A DNA stretch of 64,000 nucleotides from Cheiracanthium punctorium (lineage: Eukaryota; Arthropoda; Arachnida; Araneae; Cheiracanthiidae), in the NCBI GenBank assembly GCA_038373885.1, contig JAWZYV010013165.1, positions 1 to 64,000 of the forward strand. Reading direction: 5' to 3'. Of the stretch, positions 9,725 to 20,851 are shown piece after piece. Both the position numbers and the translations under genes were made by a program. Under the pieces are notes generated by a model. That model worked only from the letters and a program-made list of their open reading frames with translations. It was not told the origin of the DNA and searched no databases. Position 1 is the first letter of the stretch; the number at the start of each line of letters is the position of its first letter.

Positions 9725-11338
9725 CAAATAAAATACGGGCAGTACTGTCTTTTGCCTTTTTTAAATTAAAATACTTAACGCAATTTTCTCTAAAATTTTA
9801 GTGGGAGAGAATTTTACCAACAGTACTACCAACTGTATGGTGTTAACTAGAGCCCCTAGTATTAACGATGATAAAGTTTTTCCAGCAAAGGATCAGATCC
9901 ACTTTGAAATCGAATGCAGATTGTCTGGTTCTACATAATTTGTTTGCTTAGTAAATTTTAAGTTAAAGTCTTTTACCCAAAAAAGGGATAAACACGTATT
10001 TTTCGTATTAAATTAGTTGATTATAAATGCTTAACGTAACGTTACGACCACATTTCGGAGCAGATCAGGCGAGGCCTCTTACCTCCGGTAGATAGTAAGT
10101 GGAAATCAAAATTGTCACCTCTTAGAAACTATCACTGATAGATTACAGGTATAAGTACAGTTATAAAAAAAAGGGAAAACAATAAAAAGTAAGGGCAGGG
10201 TGAGGGGGGTGGGGCGGAAAGAAGAGAAGGGAAAAAAAGTAGCTCCGTGTCAGCGCCTCGAACGTGCGCATTAGAGAAATAAATAAGAAGAGTTTTAGTT
10301 TAGAACGAGAAAAAAAATAACGATAAAGAATTGCATAAACCGAACCGAAGTGGGTTTTTAAGGGACTTCCGTAGCAGTAGGCTTTAACGTCGAGTGTGTA
10401 TTTTTGAGTGTGTTTTGAAATCTTGTCGTAAGAACCCCTAACTGACCGGGGTAGATGTATAGGTTACGGTTCGTTGGACCGCGGGTGGGGTAGCTAGTAG
10501 TAGGGAGATTGAAATGACTGTATTGGGTTTCGCTATTAGGAGCGCTTCATTGTCAGTCATTCTTAGAAGCAACTCCATTATCAGTTGAGCGTGTGTTGTG
10601 TCGTGTGAGTGCCAGTGTAGAATATTTACAAAAATAGAAAAGAGAAGAGAAGTTTGGACAACCGACCTGTTCTCCCCCCGCTTTATTTTCCAATCTGCCT
10701 CACCTAATTTATTATAAAAAAATTCCTGGTACAAAGTAAAGAAGTGGTATTGTTTGTGGAATCGCGGAAAATTTTGGCAGTCAGATTTTGACAGAAAAAT
10801 TGATGTTTTGGCCATTCCGAAACTTAATTAGACAAGTATCTGCGTGACTTCTCAAGGAACGTTTGCATTTAATATACGTACCACGGACTTGGATATCGGA
10901 CGACCACCACCGTTTTCTGAAAGAGGTAAACGAAATTTGCTTACAGGATGCCACTATAAATCAATGGTATACAGGCAAGTTTTTTGTGTTGTGCGCATGC
11001 GTGCATTAGCAGCAGATTGCATTATGATCCATTGCTAGACGGCGCTTATCTAGTTCATCATTAAAAGGTGGTCGATTATTTTCCTTTGAGAAGCTGACGT
11101 TATTTCGCCCTTCTGACGCTGATTAATGATCGTCCAATGTCCAATCAATGGTATAGTGGCGTAGGCAGGGGAAGACAAGCTGCTCCCCCTAAGATTTTAA
11201 TTCGCCCTTTGGCGAGTTCGCATAAATCGTGAACCTTCCAATTCTCGAAAGGTCTGCCTTTTCGAACCTTCATATTGCACCCCCTGCATTTTTCAGAAGT
11301 CCTGGGACGCCTATCGCTTCCCAAAGAGGACAATAAGA
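9725..11338. other. Unannotated interval
   Basis: No supportable gene. The 125-codon minus frame at 10438-10815 has no recognisable domain. Near 11151-11338 'gtggcgtaggcagggg' looks like a lone hAT end whose partner is not clear. Confidence 0.5.
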
Positions 11339-11620
11339 CAGCGGTTCTCAACCTTCTTCACATTTTTCAGCATACATTCAGTGTGCTAATCTTTAACAAT
11401 GAACATTTAGTCGAATTTTCTACAAAATAATGTTATCAGTAAAGGTTGAATGAACATTTTAAGCGAAAATGGTTATATTTTTGAGTAAAATTGAGAATAG
11501 ATACGATGATTTTTTAAAGACATGCATCACTACTTGCTTTTTGGTTTTTCTCGCGCCCCCCCTCCCTACAAGCACTCTGCGCCCCTTTAGGGGTCGTACT
11601 CCACAGGTTGAGAAACGCTG
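11339..11620. mobile_element. hAT MITE, 282 bp (CAGCGGTTCTCAACC family)
   Basis: Inverted ends CAGCGGTTCTCAACC and (from the right) CAGCGTTTCTCAACC. Flanking 8-mers CAATAAGA and CACTAAGA match at 7 of 8. The same element occurs at 12998-13291 with an almost identical interior ('acaatgaacatttagtcg'). Ends of this type are widespread among animal hAT transposons. No coding capacity; the opposing open frames at 11459-11678 are inside it. Confidence 0.85.
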
Positions 11621-11779
11621 CACTAAGATGTCCGTTCTAAGAAGCATAATTAACAAAAGCAGAAACACTGAGAGATGACATACTATTATCTATTACATAT
11701 TGAGTCTTCACGAAATAACGTGAATCCAAGAAAAAATTTTAGGATTTAAGACATTTAATTCTGCAGCACCAGATTGTAT

Positions 11780-11870
11780 GGTAGTTTGAGCACCACGCTT
11801 GTGAGATCATGGACCCGGGCTCAACTCCTGGCTAAGTTATTTTTCATCTCTTTATAGGCAGGAGGTAATT
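11780..11870 (+). mobile_element. tRNA-like SINE head, degraded
   Basis: 'gtggtttgagcaccacgctt'-like structure followed by GGGCTCAACTCC, a decayed B box (consensus GGTTCGANTCC). It looks like a tRNA-derived SINE head, not a functional tRNA: the A box is off-consensus and no cloverleaf closes. Confidence 0.35.
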
Positions 11871-12365
11871 CTGGCCGCCTACGGTCGCCTACTGTGCTCC
11901 CATAACAATATAACCAACGCTTTTGTACCTTAGTAATGTCCAGGGGCGGGACTAAGTTACGTGACGCCCCTCTACCAACGTAAAAAGGGCGTTAACTTTT
12001 ATAGTTTTTTAAGCTTTTGAGTTCGAAAAGGCGCCCTTTCGAAGACGGCCCACAATGCGATGCCTACCTTGCTTACCGTATCGAGCCGCCCATGGTATAA
12101 TGTCAAGTGCCCGGCATAGAGGATGTTGTGACCATAGGGAGGGACCGCAGGGAGGGCACTTACCCACTAAAACTCTTTGAGTTTTCTAAGAATGAGATTT
12201 TAAAATAAACCTTTTTTAAACTGAATACACTGCATTCGGTTATTTGGGACACATCGGACAAAAGCAGTTCAGTCTAATTAAGGGGCTTCCAGAACAGTCA
12301 GAAGTTTAAGTAAAGAAGTAGATAGTAATTCACAGTTGAATTGCTGGAAGTATGTTTGTGAGGAC

Positions 12366-13517
12366 TAGGGAATACAATCCCGATCCCGCGGGAACTGGAT
12401 CCTGTGTGATCCGGCACACGTGTTTGCGAGACTAGTCCCGTGGGATTATGGTCCTGATCCCTCAAGAATGACAATGGGAAATAAACTGTTTTTATCACAA
12501 TTTCACGCTTCCTTCCCAATCAATAGACGAAAATTTTTGCATGTCCATTCCTCATATCTGACAATAAACCAATCAATAATTGCAAATTTTAATTTAAAGT
12601 TTTATTTATTTTTTAATTATCTTCCAATGGTAGTGTGGATCAAACATCTAAATCTGGACATCGTAATCTAAATTTTTCGCAAAATTCCCAATCTTCAAAT
12701 GAACTGAAATATTTCATACTAATTTATCTCTTTGGGAACAGTCAAGCATTATTTATAAAAATTCATCATTTTAGTCTGAATTTTTTGAATTCACGCTTTT
12801 AATTATTTTACTAAAATTAAATCTAGACTAGGAAAAGATTAATTGGATTTGTTCGATTTTGTACAATCTTTTTTGAGCAACTAAGAAAATGGCGTAAGTA
12901 TGTGAATGTATCTATAAATTGTATATTTCTGTAAATTGCTCATTTTTTGCAACTAACATAGACATGGTATATAATTCTGAATATCATGATTATAATTCAG
13001 CGGTTCTCAACCTTTTAACGTCACCATCCCCCTCACATTTTTCAGCATACATTCAGTTTTTTAATCTTTAACAATGAACATTTAGTCGAATTTTCTACAA
13101 ATTAATGTTATCAGTAAAGTTTGAATGAACATTTTAAGCGAAAATGGTTATATTTTTGAGTAAAATTGAGAATAGATAAGGGGATTTTTTAAAAACATCC
13201 ATCACTACTTGCTTTTTAGTTTTTCTCGCGCTCCCCCCTGTAAACGCTCTGCGCCCCTCTTGGGGCGCGCCCCACAGTTTGAGAATCGCTGTTTTAATTT
13301 TCGTATTACTGTAAGTTATTGTATTAATTATCTCATAACATTAATTATCATTGTTAAACTTCATAGTGCTTAAAATCTTACTTTGCTCTTCTATTCTCGG
13401 TTGAAATGAAGTCCTAGCTAAATGGCCAATCCGGCGGGATTGCGGGATTCGGCGGAATCAATAAATCTCAATTCCAAAATCCCGCAAGACGAAACACAGT
13501 GCGGGATTGCATTCCTA
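12366..13517. mobile_element. Non-autonomous hAT-like element, 1152 bp
   Basis: A perfect 8-bp target duplication, GTGAGGAC (12358-12365 and 13518-13525), with inverted ends TAGGGAATACAATCCCG and (from the right) TAGGAATGCAATCCCG. Subterminal regions on both sides repeat the words CGGGAT/ATCCCG. The interior is A/T-rich with no transposase. The second CAGCGGTTCTCAACC MITE is inserted inside it. Confidence 0.85.
12998..13291. mobile_element. hAT MITE, 294 bp, nested
   Basis: Second copy of the element at 11339-11620: ends CAGCGGTTCTCAACC and CAGCGATTCTCAAAC, flanking 8-mers TTATAATT and TTTTAATT (7 of 8). It interrupts the 1152-bp hAT-like element and so is younger than it. Confidence 0.85.
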
Positions 13518-13525
13518 GTGAGGAC

Positions 13526-14106
13526 TACATAAATAAATTGACAGTAAACAGATTGTATGTTAATGAATAGTTAAAGTAGCCTCAGTAATTAGCTTTTAAT
13601 TAACCAAATACACAAATTACGTACCAGTAGTGACTCTTTCCCCAAAAATCAACACTATTTTTTAATCTTATTTACGAAGAAGGTTATCCAATGTAATTTG
13701 CTTCGTTTTTCAATATCGACTATGCTGTAATAAAATCAGGATATCTGTCTAATGATGAAAATAAACTGTCATCCTTGCTTTTTTGCATAAAAAATCTTCC
13801 CAATGTATTAATACAATTTCTAGCAATTAACATTTACGGATACTTTTTTTAAAAAATCATTTAAATGTTTTCTAGTACTACAGTGACTTTTCACTGTACG
13901 CAGAGGATATATTCACGAAGATCGGCAATGAGAGAGAGATAGAAATTAAAAAAAAAAAATCTGCAAATTGAAGTTAAAGATAGCTAAATTACTCAAAAGA
14001 TGTGTATAAAAATAGAAGCAAATAAAACACGTCCCCCACCACCATTACAAAAAAATGAATAAATAAAAAAGCAAAATTCAAATCAATGACCGATTAATGT
14101 AATTTT
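13526..14106. other. AT-rich interval, no gene
   Basis: No open frame, tandem repeat or terminal repeat that I can support. A purine-rich GAGAGAGAGATAG stretch lies near 13929. Confidence 0.5.
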
Positions 14107-15014
14107 ATGGGTGGGGCGGCTAACTGGGAGATTTACATATACATCCATTTTATGGAAGTAAAATAAGATCTTTTATATAGGAGTAATAATTTCTTTTTCT
14201 CGGGAGGGACGGTTGCCAGGGCCTGATTACTGAAAAGGCTCGGGAAGCTTGAGCTTCCCCACAGAATTTGAAGGGGGGGGGGCGAAAATGACTGAAAAAC
14301 AGCGGTAAAAATTCAAAATTTTGTTTTTAAATGATCTTTTTAAGTCAAACATTTTTAATGAAGAGAAGGGGTGCTTTTCAGAAGTCTTACGATATTTCAT
14401 GTCGCAAATTTCTATATTGGTTGTTTTTAATGTTTTTGCCTGGGACATCTGCTGCAGTTGAGTTTTTTCCTATTATGGGGAATATTTGGCCGGCAGAAAG
14501 GGGTACACTTTTAATATGTAATGTTAAACATCTTCTGAATGTCAAAATTAATTCTCATCTTTTGTGCTGTGATTTTTATGATATCATCAAAACAAAGAAT
14601 TCCTGAAAAAAGTGATGTCTGAGAAATAGAACTCAGTTAATAAAGTTTAATGTTCCAGTAAGATAATATTTTTAGTTATTTGTTAATGTTTAAAATAATT
14701 TCAAAAATACTGTAAATGTAAAATCTCTTTACAATGAACTAAACTATTATGAAGATGAATGAATAAAATATTTTTATCATAGGAAATTTTCAAATGAATG
14801 AATAAAATGCTTTTTTCAAAGGAAATCATTAGAACTCATTAAATCAATGAAATTTCTTTTTTATGAATAAAATATTTTTATGAAAGAAAATCATTAAAAC
14901 TTTACTTTTCTCAAACAAAAAGGGGATGGGGGGCCCGAAATGAGACTGAGCTTCCCCTCACTTCAGAGGTTAATCGGGCCCTGACGATCGCCCCTCCCCT
15001 TTAATTCGTCCTTG
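14107..15014. mobile_element. Outer hAT-like MITE, interrupted
   Basis: The sequence 'ggcggctaactgggag' to 'tctttttctcggg' (14113-14208) and the end 'tttaattcgtccttg' (15000-15014) match the small element at 37698-37873. It is therefore another copy of that family, split by the 767-bp element at 14217-14983. Its left terminus is degraded, so the start is approximate. Confidence 0.55.
14217..14983. mobile_element. Inner hAT-like element, 767 bp
   Basis: Inverted ends CAGGGCCTGATTA and (from the right) CAGGGCCCGATTA. Flanking 8-mers ACGGTTGC and ACGATCGC match at 6 of 8. Internal 'aatgaataaaat' words repeat several times at 14756-14880. Open frames inside show no transposase motif. Confidence 0.65.
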
Positions 15015-15117
15015 TGATGAATTATTCTTACGGTGTGAATGAAAGAATGTAATAGGGGAAGAAAATAAAACATAGCAGACCCCCTCCCCCCCCCCGAATA
15101 AAAAGACAGTAAGTGAT

Positions 15118-15278
15118 TTAATAAAAACTTTGTAAAAAAAAAAAAAAAAAAGCACACATAAAACGTTGCTTGAGATGTGACGATCGTCACATCTCAAGTA
15201 ACATTTTATGTGTGCTTTTTTTTAAAAAAAGTTTTTATTTATTCTATCATTTAGCACCAGTATTTTGAGTGTTTTTTC
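15118..15278. mobile_element. Foldback element copy D
   Basis: Near-perfect hairpin: left arm from AATAAAAACTTTGTAAAA through GCACACATAAAACGTTGCTT, centre GATCGTC, then the complementary right arm. The right side carries the family tail (AGCACCAGTATTTTGAGTG then TTTTTTC). The inner palindrome differs from the inner sequence of the other copies. Confidence 0.7.
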
Positions 15279-15289
15279 CTAGGAAATGA

Positions 15290-15698
15290 TTTGTTTAAAA
15301 TTTTCAAATTATTTCTTTTCGGAATAAAAGTGTGTAACTTTTCTGTCAATTGGCCCGAATAAGCGGCCGTTTGTCCCAATCAACGGAATAAAAATGCCGC
15401 TATTCTATTGAATTGTGTTTGTTTCTGGACGCCTGTCACAAATGGAGGGCTGCCTCTATTAACCGAACCTATTGAACCTTGAAATAACCAAAATCTACTG
15501 TATTAAAAAATGTGAAATAGCGGTAAAATTCATTCAATAATGTATGTGCAGTAGTGCAGTAAAAATAGGGTTTTTACCCCAACATCCAAAAGAAAAAAAA
15601 TGTTATAACCAGTGACAAATTGTTGAGTAAACTATTCTGAGTAAGTGGTAAAAAGTTGCACCATTTTGAGCGTCGGGTTTCGGCGGGAGGTGGTGTGT
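15290..15698. other. Unannotated interval
   Basis: Short A/T-rich stretch without a supportable gene or element. Confidence 0.45.
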
Positions 15699-15702
15699 TA
15701 AC

Positions 15703-15885
15703 CCTTTGAGGGGTAACCCTTTCCCAATGCTGAAAAAAGGGCAGCCGTTGCCATCTCTCGACTTAACTACCAGCAAGATGGTGGCCGATCGAAACGTTCA
15801 TCGCGTGCCACAGATCTAGAGACCCTTTTTTGACGACAGCTGGCTGTGCGCGGGCACAGCCAGCTCTCGTCAAAAACCTTACAAA
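15703..15885. mobile_element. piggyBac-like MITE copy 1, truncated
   Basis: TTAA followed by CCCTTTGAGGGGTAACCC and the conserved palindrome arm with CAAGATGGTGGCCGATCG and GTGCCACAGATCTAGAG. The right half stops soon after the hairpin loop (GCTGGCTGTGC/GCACAGCCAGC), so only one terminus is left. Confidence 0.7.
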
Positions 15886-16367
15886 ACAATTTCTTGACAA
15901 AATGTTTGATTGTAAAACAAAGCTGAGATAGAAAAAAAATAGAAAATCTATAATTTTGCTGTTTCGCAATCGCTTTCTGGGGGAGGGGATGCGTATGATA
16001 CGTGTAATATAATTTATTTGCAAGTAAAAAAGTCCAAAACAGTAATCCATGTTATCTGATTCTGTTTCATATAAAGAATATTTAATGTTTATAAAATTAT
16101 TTTCAAGCGATTTCAATAGCTTTTGTTTCAGTTCATTTGTTTGTGCTTCTTCGGTGGGGGAATATATATATGAAGAGAGAGAAAGAGATGGATAGATAAT
16201 TAAACAATAACTATTACTAAATTATTTCTAAATAAAGAATATAAATCTCTCTTATGTGCATTATTTCATGCAAGAATATCATGTTTGAAAGAATAAATCT
16301 CTGTGATTTTATGTACCAATTTATCAGCAGGTTAAATAATAATAATAGTAATAATTCTCCCTTTACG
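15886..16367. other. AT-rich interval, no gene
   Basis: No supportable feature; a short GA-rich simple repeat lies near 16175. Confidence 0.45.
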
Positions 16368-16600
16368 GAAAAAACACTCAGAAGACTGGTGTTAAACTTT
16401 AAAATAAATAAAAACTTTGAAAAAACGCACACTTTGTTGTACTCTCTTCTATATACACTCTTATCATAACTATCATTTTATGTGTGTTTTTTCACAAAGT
16501 TTTTATTTATATACACACACTTTGTTCTACTCTCTTCTATATACACTCCTATTATAAGTATAATTTTATGAATGTTTTTTCACAAAGTTTTTATTTATTT
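16368..16600. mobile_element. Foldback element copy E with a partial tandem copy
   Basis: Begins with the family tail (GGAAAAAACACTCAG then ACTGGTGTTAAAC) and the stem TAAAAACTTTGAAAAAACGC, and closes with ATGTGTGTTTTTTCACAAAG. A second, partial right half follows directly (16506-16600), sharing CACTTTGTTCTACTCTCTTC. This is an unusual tandem arrangement for the family. Confidence 0.6.
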
Positions 16601-16751
16601 TAATTCTCCCTTTGATCTATTTCTAGTTTATATAACAAATATTTAAGGTTCACATAATATTCCTCAAGAGATTTCAATAGTTTTTGCTTTAGTTTATCTG
16701 TTGTTACTTCTTTGTAAAATGAAAAATGATATGACTAAATAATGAATTGAA

Positions 16752-16882
16752 ATAAATAAAACTTTGTAAAATAACACGCATAGAAGGTACTTATCAATCC
16801 GTTGATACAGACTAATAACTACTTTTTTGTGAGTGACAGGTTGATAAGTACCTTCTTATGTGTGTTATTTCACAAAGTTTTA
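16752..16882. mobile_element. Foldback element copy F
   Basis: Stem arms AAAACTTTGTAAAATAACAC and GTGTTATTTCACAAAGTTTT with an inner arm GAAGGTACTTATCAA and its complement. The outer stem is shared with the other copies while the inner stem is private to this one. Confidence 0.65.
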
Positions 16883-17549
16883 TCAATTGTAACTTTTTTA
16901 AATTTCAGTCTCTTTTTGAGAACTTTTTTTAAAATAATAAATCATTAAATTATTTAAAAATAAAGAATAAATCCTTGAAGTTAACGATAACACTAGTTTG
17001 AAATATTTCATTAGAATGAAAAGTATTTAAATCAGAAGAAACATTTTAAAAATCTTAATTCATTCATTCATTCATTTTCACAAAATTATGTTTTAAAAAA
17101 ATGACGGCAAACGCCGTTTTTATTTCCGTACGTTCGTTATGTTACTTTATGTTCGTTTATAACTTAAAACATTGTTAATAGATGGCGCTATCTAAATAAA
17201 AGTTTACAGTGTAGTGTGTGAAGTGAAAGAGAGTATAGAGAATTAAGTACGATAAATTAACTGAAAAACCAAGGAAATAAAATTTAAATACATAATTTTC
17301 AGCTTTAATCATTTTTTTGTGTATTTTTCTCTAAGTGTTCTTCCCTGAATTGTGACTTCTAGAAAATAAATTGATTCAATATCAAAAGGGATATACTTTT
17401 TATATAATTAATTGTGATTAGCCTCTTTATCAAAAAAATCTATCAGAAATTCCCCTTAAAAATAGACAAATGATAGATTAAGCATAATGTTTTACTTATT
17501 ATTTTTTTAAAGTTATTTGTTGGAAAACCATGAATAAGATGCTCTGCTA
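16883..17549. other. AT-rich interval, no gene
   Basis: Contains a short (ATTC)n repeat near 17062 and an AGATGGCGC word near 17181; otherwise nothing supportable. Confidence 0.45.
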
Positions 17550-17716
17550 CAGAGACGGCCCGAGGAGCGTGCGGGGCCCCAGGCGAAGCGCAAGAGCGGG
17601 GCCTCTTCTCTATCATGTCTTATGAGATAGCAATAAAATGGCCCAGGAGCGGGGCCTCTATAAGCGCGGGGCCTTAGGCGATCGCCTACATTCGCACCCC
17701 CCTTGGGCCGGCCCTG
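17550..17716. mobile_element. GC-rich MITE, 167 bp (GGGGCC family)
   Basis: Inverted ends CAGAGACGGCCCGA and (from the right) CAGGGCCGGCCCAAGG. A 7-bp direct repeat TCTGCTA flanks both ends. The interior has repeated GCGGGGCC words. A second copy in the opposite orientation lies at 46431-46598. Confidence 0.8.
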
Positions 17717-17731
17717 TCTGCTATTAAACCC

Positions 17732-18518
17732 TGTCAGAACTCAAACGCAGTACAAAATGAACAAAAATACATCGCATTTAAATTGTTCTCAAAATTCGCA
17801 AAAAGAAAACTTCAAAAAGGTTCTGACACAGAAAATTTGCTGCTAATCTGCGATGACGCGCTCGCAGGGCAGCTAACGCAAAACATTAATAATCAAGAGA
17901 AAAACAAAACATCAAATTTAAACCAAAAACTCAAAACTAATTAACATTACTTTTAATGAACACTTAAAATACAATGCTTATACTTAAATTTAGAAGACAC
18001 ACAGCTAAATATAATCTATATACATTATATACAGGGAAATAATCATGTCTAGCAATCCAATCAATTTTAACTTACTCAAAACGCACTGTGACGCAGCGTA
18101 ATTTAATCCTATATACGCAGAATATCCAAACCTGTTGAGCGAGCAGTGAATTTCATCTTAAAATTTTCTATCATTTTACAAGATATAAACGCAACAAATA
18201 TAAATGCCCTTTTTGAAATAGTTGGCATTAAAAACCATCTTTCAATTTTACTTAATACGCAGCAATTCTTTTTAACTGGGACAAAGCCCATAAAATCATC
18301 CTTTCTTTCTCAACTTCTTTTTCTCAGAATCCAAAGAACCTCTACCTCAATTTGTTTATTGCATCGCTCCCAGGGGAGGCCCCCGTTCTCTCAAGAGGCC
18401 CCGCGAAAGGGGCAGTAAGCTAATTGAAACCCCTTTACAGACACGCAGCGTCATCTGGTGAATAAAATTAAAAATCAGTTAAATGATTTGGCTTTGATTC
18501 AATTGGCAATCGCCAACA
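17732..18518 (-). repeat. 3' LTR of the BEL/Pao element
   Basis: Starts TGTCAGAACTCAAACG and ends GGCAATCGCCAACA on the plus strand, giving the usual TG...CA borders. It differs from the other LTR by a handful of substitutions and small indels seen by eye (for example an extra ACAA near 17760). Confidence 0.95.
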
Positions 18519-18764
18519 TCCTCCCACCTTTAATTTAGGCGAGAGCCGAAATTAAACACAAAAATTTTCTTAAAATGAATTTCTTCACTATTGGTAAACA
18601 GTTCTTAACATTGGAAATAAAAATAAAATTGAACACACTAGATTATATAAAAAACATGCAAAAACAAAATAAGGATATATAAATGAAACACAATATTTAA
18701 ATTTTTTGGTTAAAACTAAATTAAGCAAATAAAATAAAAATAGTTCCATTCACAGTTCTAAACA
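18519..18764 (-). other. 3' untranslated region and polypurine tract of the BEL/Pao element
   Basis: Read on the minus strand, a purine run AAAGGTGGGAGGA ends exactly at the LTR border; this is the expected primer for second-strand synthesis. The rest is A/T-rich and non-coding. Confidence 0.75.
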
Positions 18765-19415
18765 CTATTTTTTGCATGGTTTAATCAATCTTCCATATCT
18801 GGATCTGTTTTCGGCTGTCAGGGTGAGTACAGGATCTCCAGCGGTTGAAACCTCTAGTGGATAAAGTTTTTGAATTGGTCGTGTCAAATGTCCACTGTTT
18901 GTTTTTACCTGCACTACTCTGGAAGCACCATCTCTACTATTGTAGATTTTCTCAATTTTGCCCATAGGCCACATTACACGTTTTTTATTCTCAAGTTCGA
19001 TGAGGACAACGTCCCCCACTTTAAGCTCTTGGCACTTAACTTTGGCCTTCTGTACGAGTTGTCCCAAATATTCCTTACGGAAACGACTTCTCAGTTCTTG
19101 TCGCAGAGTGTTGCAATACTTCACGCGCACATTCAGTTTATCTGAGTCAATGGAATCTAAATCGGGTACCCTCACTTGTTTTATGTCTTGCAAGAACAAG
19201 GAGGGTGTCAGAGGTATGAGTGTATCAGCATCGTCTGATATATAAGTCAGTGGACGACTATTTATTGTGGCTTCAACATCACAAAGGATTGTTAGAAGCT
19301 CTTCAAAATTCACAGTTGATCTTCCTAAAATGCGCACAAGCAATGTCTTGACGGAACGAATGAGACGCTCCCACCATCCCCCCACCAGGCAGCAGTAGGG
19401 GGAATGAACTTCCAT
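18765..19415 (-). pseudogene. BEL/Pao integrase C-terminal part
   Basis: This 216-codon frame picks up the integrase where the upstream frame breaks. It contains the WWERLIRSVK block with the third catalytic acidic residue (E) and a C-terminal DUF5641-like region (LKVGDVVLIE, then VMWPMGKIEKIY) typical of BEL/Pao integrases. The break lies at a G run near 19376-19382 on the minus strand and is a one-base difference. It could be a real mutation or a homopolymer error. Confidence 0.85.
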
Positions 19416-20851
19416 TTGATTGGATAAACCTCATCTTCCGATATTTTCTTCCAATCTATCCGTTTAAGTGCATTGTCTGTCCCTCTAAAATTTGTGCCAT
19501 TGTCGGTATATACCGTGGTCGGACGGCCTCGTCTTGCAATGAATCTCCTTAAAGCTTGCAGGAAAGACTCTGTGCTGAGTGATGTGAGGGGCTCTAGGTG
19601 AATTGCTCTGTACACTGCACAGGTGAATAACACGATCCAGGCTTTTCCTTTTGGCTTTAGGAGTAGAGGACCACAGAGATCAATCCCTGTTACTTCATAG
19701 ACTGCAGATTCTCTTACTCTGTCAAGGGGCAACTGTATAGGTGGAGAAGTTAAAGCTTTCGCAGTAAATCTCTTGCATACAACACAACGATTTATGCAAG
19801 CTCTTATATTTCGTTTGGAAGAAATGATCCAGTACTGTAGTCTTAATTTGGCAGCCAATATCTGTACACCAGCGTGACTATACTTTAGATGACATTCTCT
19901 TATCAAGCATTCTGTCAGGTAATGTTTGGACGGAAGTAGTACTGGATATAGGAATGATAGATCATCATCCCGTTCAATAATTTTTGTTTTTACACGAAGA
20001 ACATCATCGCTACCTCGCACCACTTGCAAACCATGGACGGAATTTTCTTTCTCGTGGAAATGCCTTCTTTGTTCTATACTCCACAGAACGATTTCGGCCC
20101 TAGACTTTTCTTCGACTGTTAGGGTGTTAGTATTATAAGAAGGCTTCTTCCTCAGTTTATTTACGAAACGCAGCATCCAGCAGAATACTCTAATAATTTT
20201 AGAAAAACTGGAGAAACGCTCGAACCATCTTGGCTTTTCTAATTGTACGCTCAAGTCAACAATTATTTTCTTTTTCCTTTCTGCAGCAACTAGTTCTTCA
20301 TCTGGAGAAAATTCGGATTCAGGCCACTCCTCTGGGGAGGTTTTCAAAAATTCAGGACCCTCCCACCAGTCGCACTGTAACAGCTGTTGAACAGTACAAC
20401 CTCGGGATGCTATATCTGCTGGATTTATTTTACCTGGGATATGTCTCCAGCATTCCTTCTTCGACAGGCTTCTAATTTCTGTGACCCTATTATTTACTAA
20501 CACTCCCCAGTTTTCTTGTCGCTGTATCCAGCTAAGAGCTACAGTAGCATCAGTCCAGTAGTATCTAGGGACTTCTTGCAAGCACAAGGCAGCAGCAACG
20601 TACTTGGCTAGACGTGAGCCTAAAACACAAGATAACAATTCCATTCTTGGAATTGTCACCTTCTTCAATGGAGATATACGTGATTTTGCTGCAACAAATT
20701 TCACATATATCTTATCATTGTCTTCACTTCTCAAATATATAACTGTGGCATAAGCGTTTTTACTGGCATCGCAGAAGACGTGTAGTGACCAAGAATCTCT
20801 GTTCCCGTAACCTATACGACGAGGAAATTTGAGTTGGGATACAGAAGACAT
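19325..20851 (-). pseudogene. BEL/Pao RNase H and integrase core
   Basis: Residues 20-115 match the RNase H-like domain of BEL/Pao (HVFCDASKNAYATVIYL, VTIPRMELLSCVLGSRLA, YYWTDATVALSWIQ). Integrase follows: an H-H-C-C zinc-binding region (LIRECHLKYSHAGVQ to INRCVVCKRF), then the core with GIDLCGPLLLK and YTDNGTNFRG, giving two of the D-D-E residues. The product would cut and join element cDNA into the genome. The frame overlaps the upstream one by 40 bases in a different phase and ends at the frameshift described for the C-terminal part. Confidence 0.92.

Noticed and set aside
10438..10815. 125-codon minus-strand frame
   Set aside because: No domain, no splice or promoter signals; consistent with chance.
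18146..18418. 90-codon frame in the 3' LTR
   Set aside because: Repeated at the same place in the other LTR and lacking motifs; LTR sequence is untranslated.
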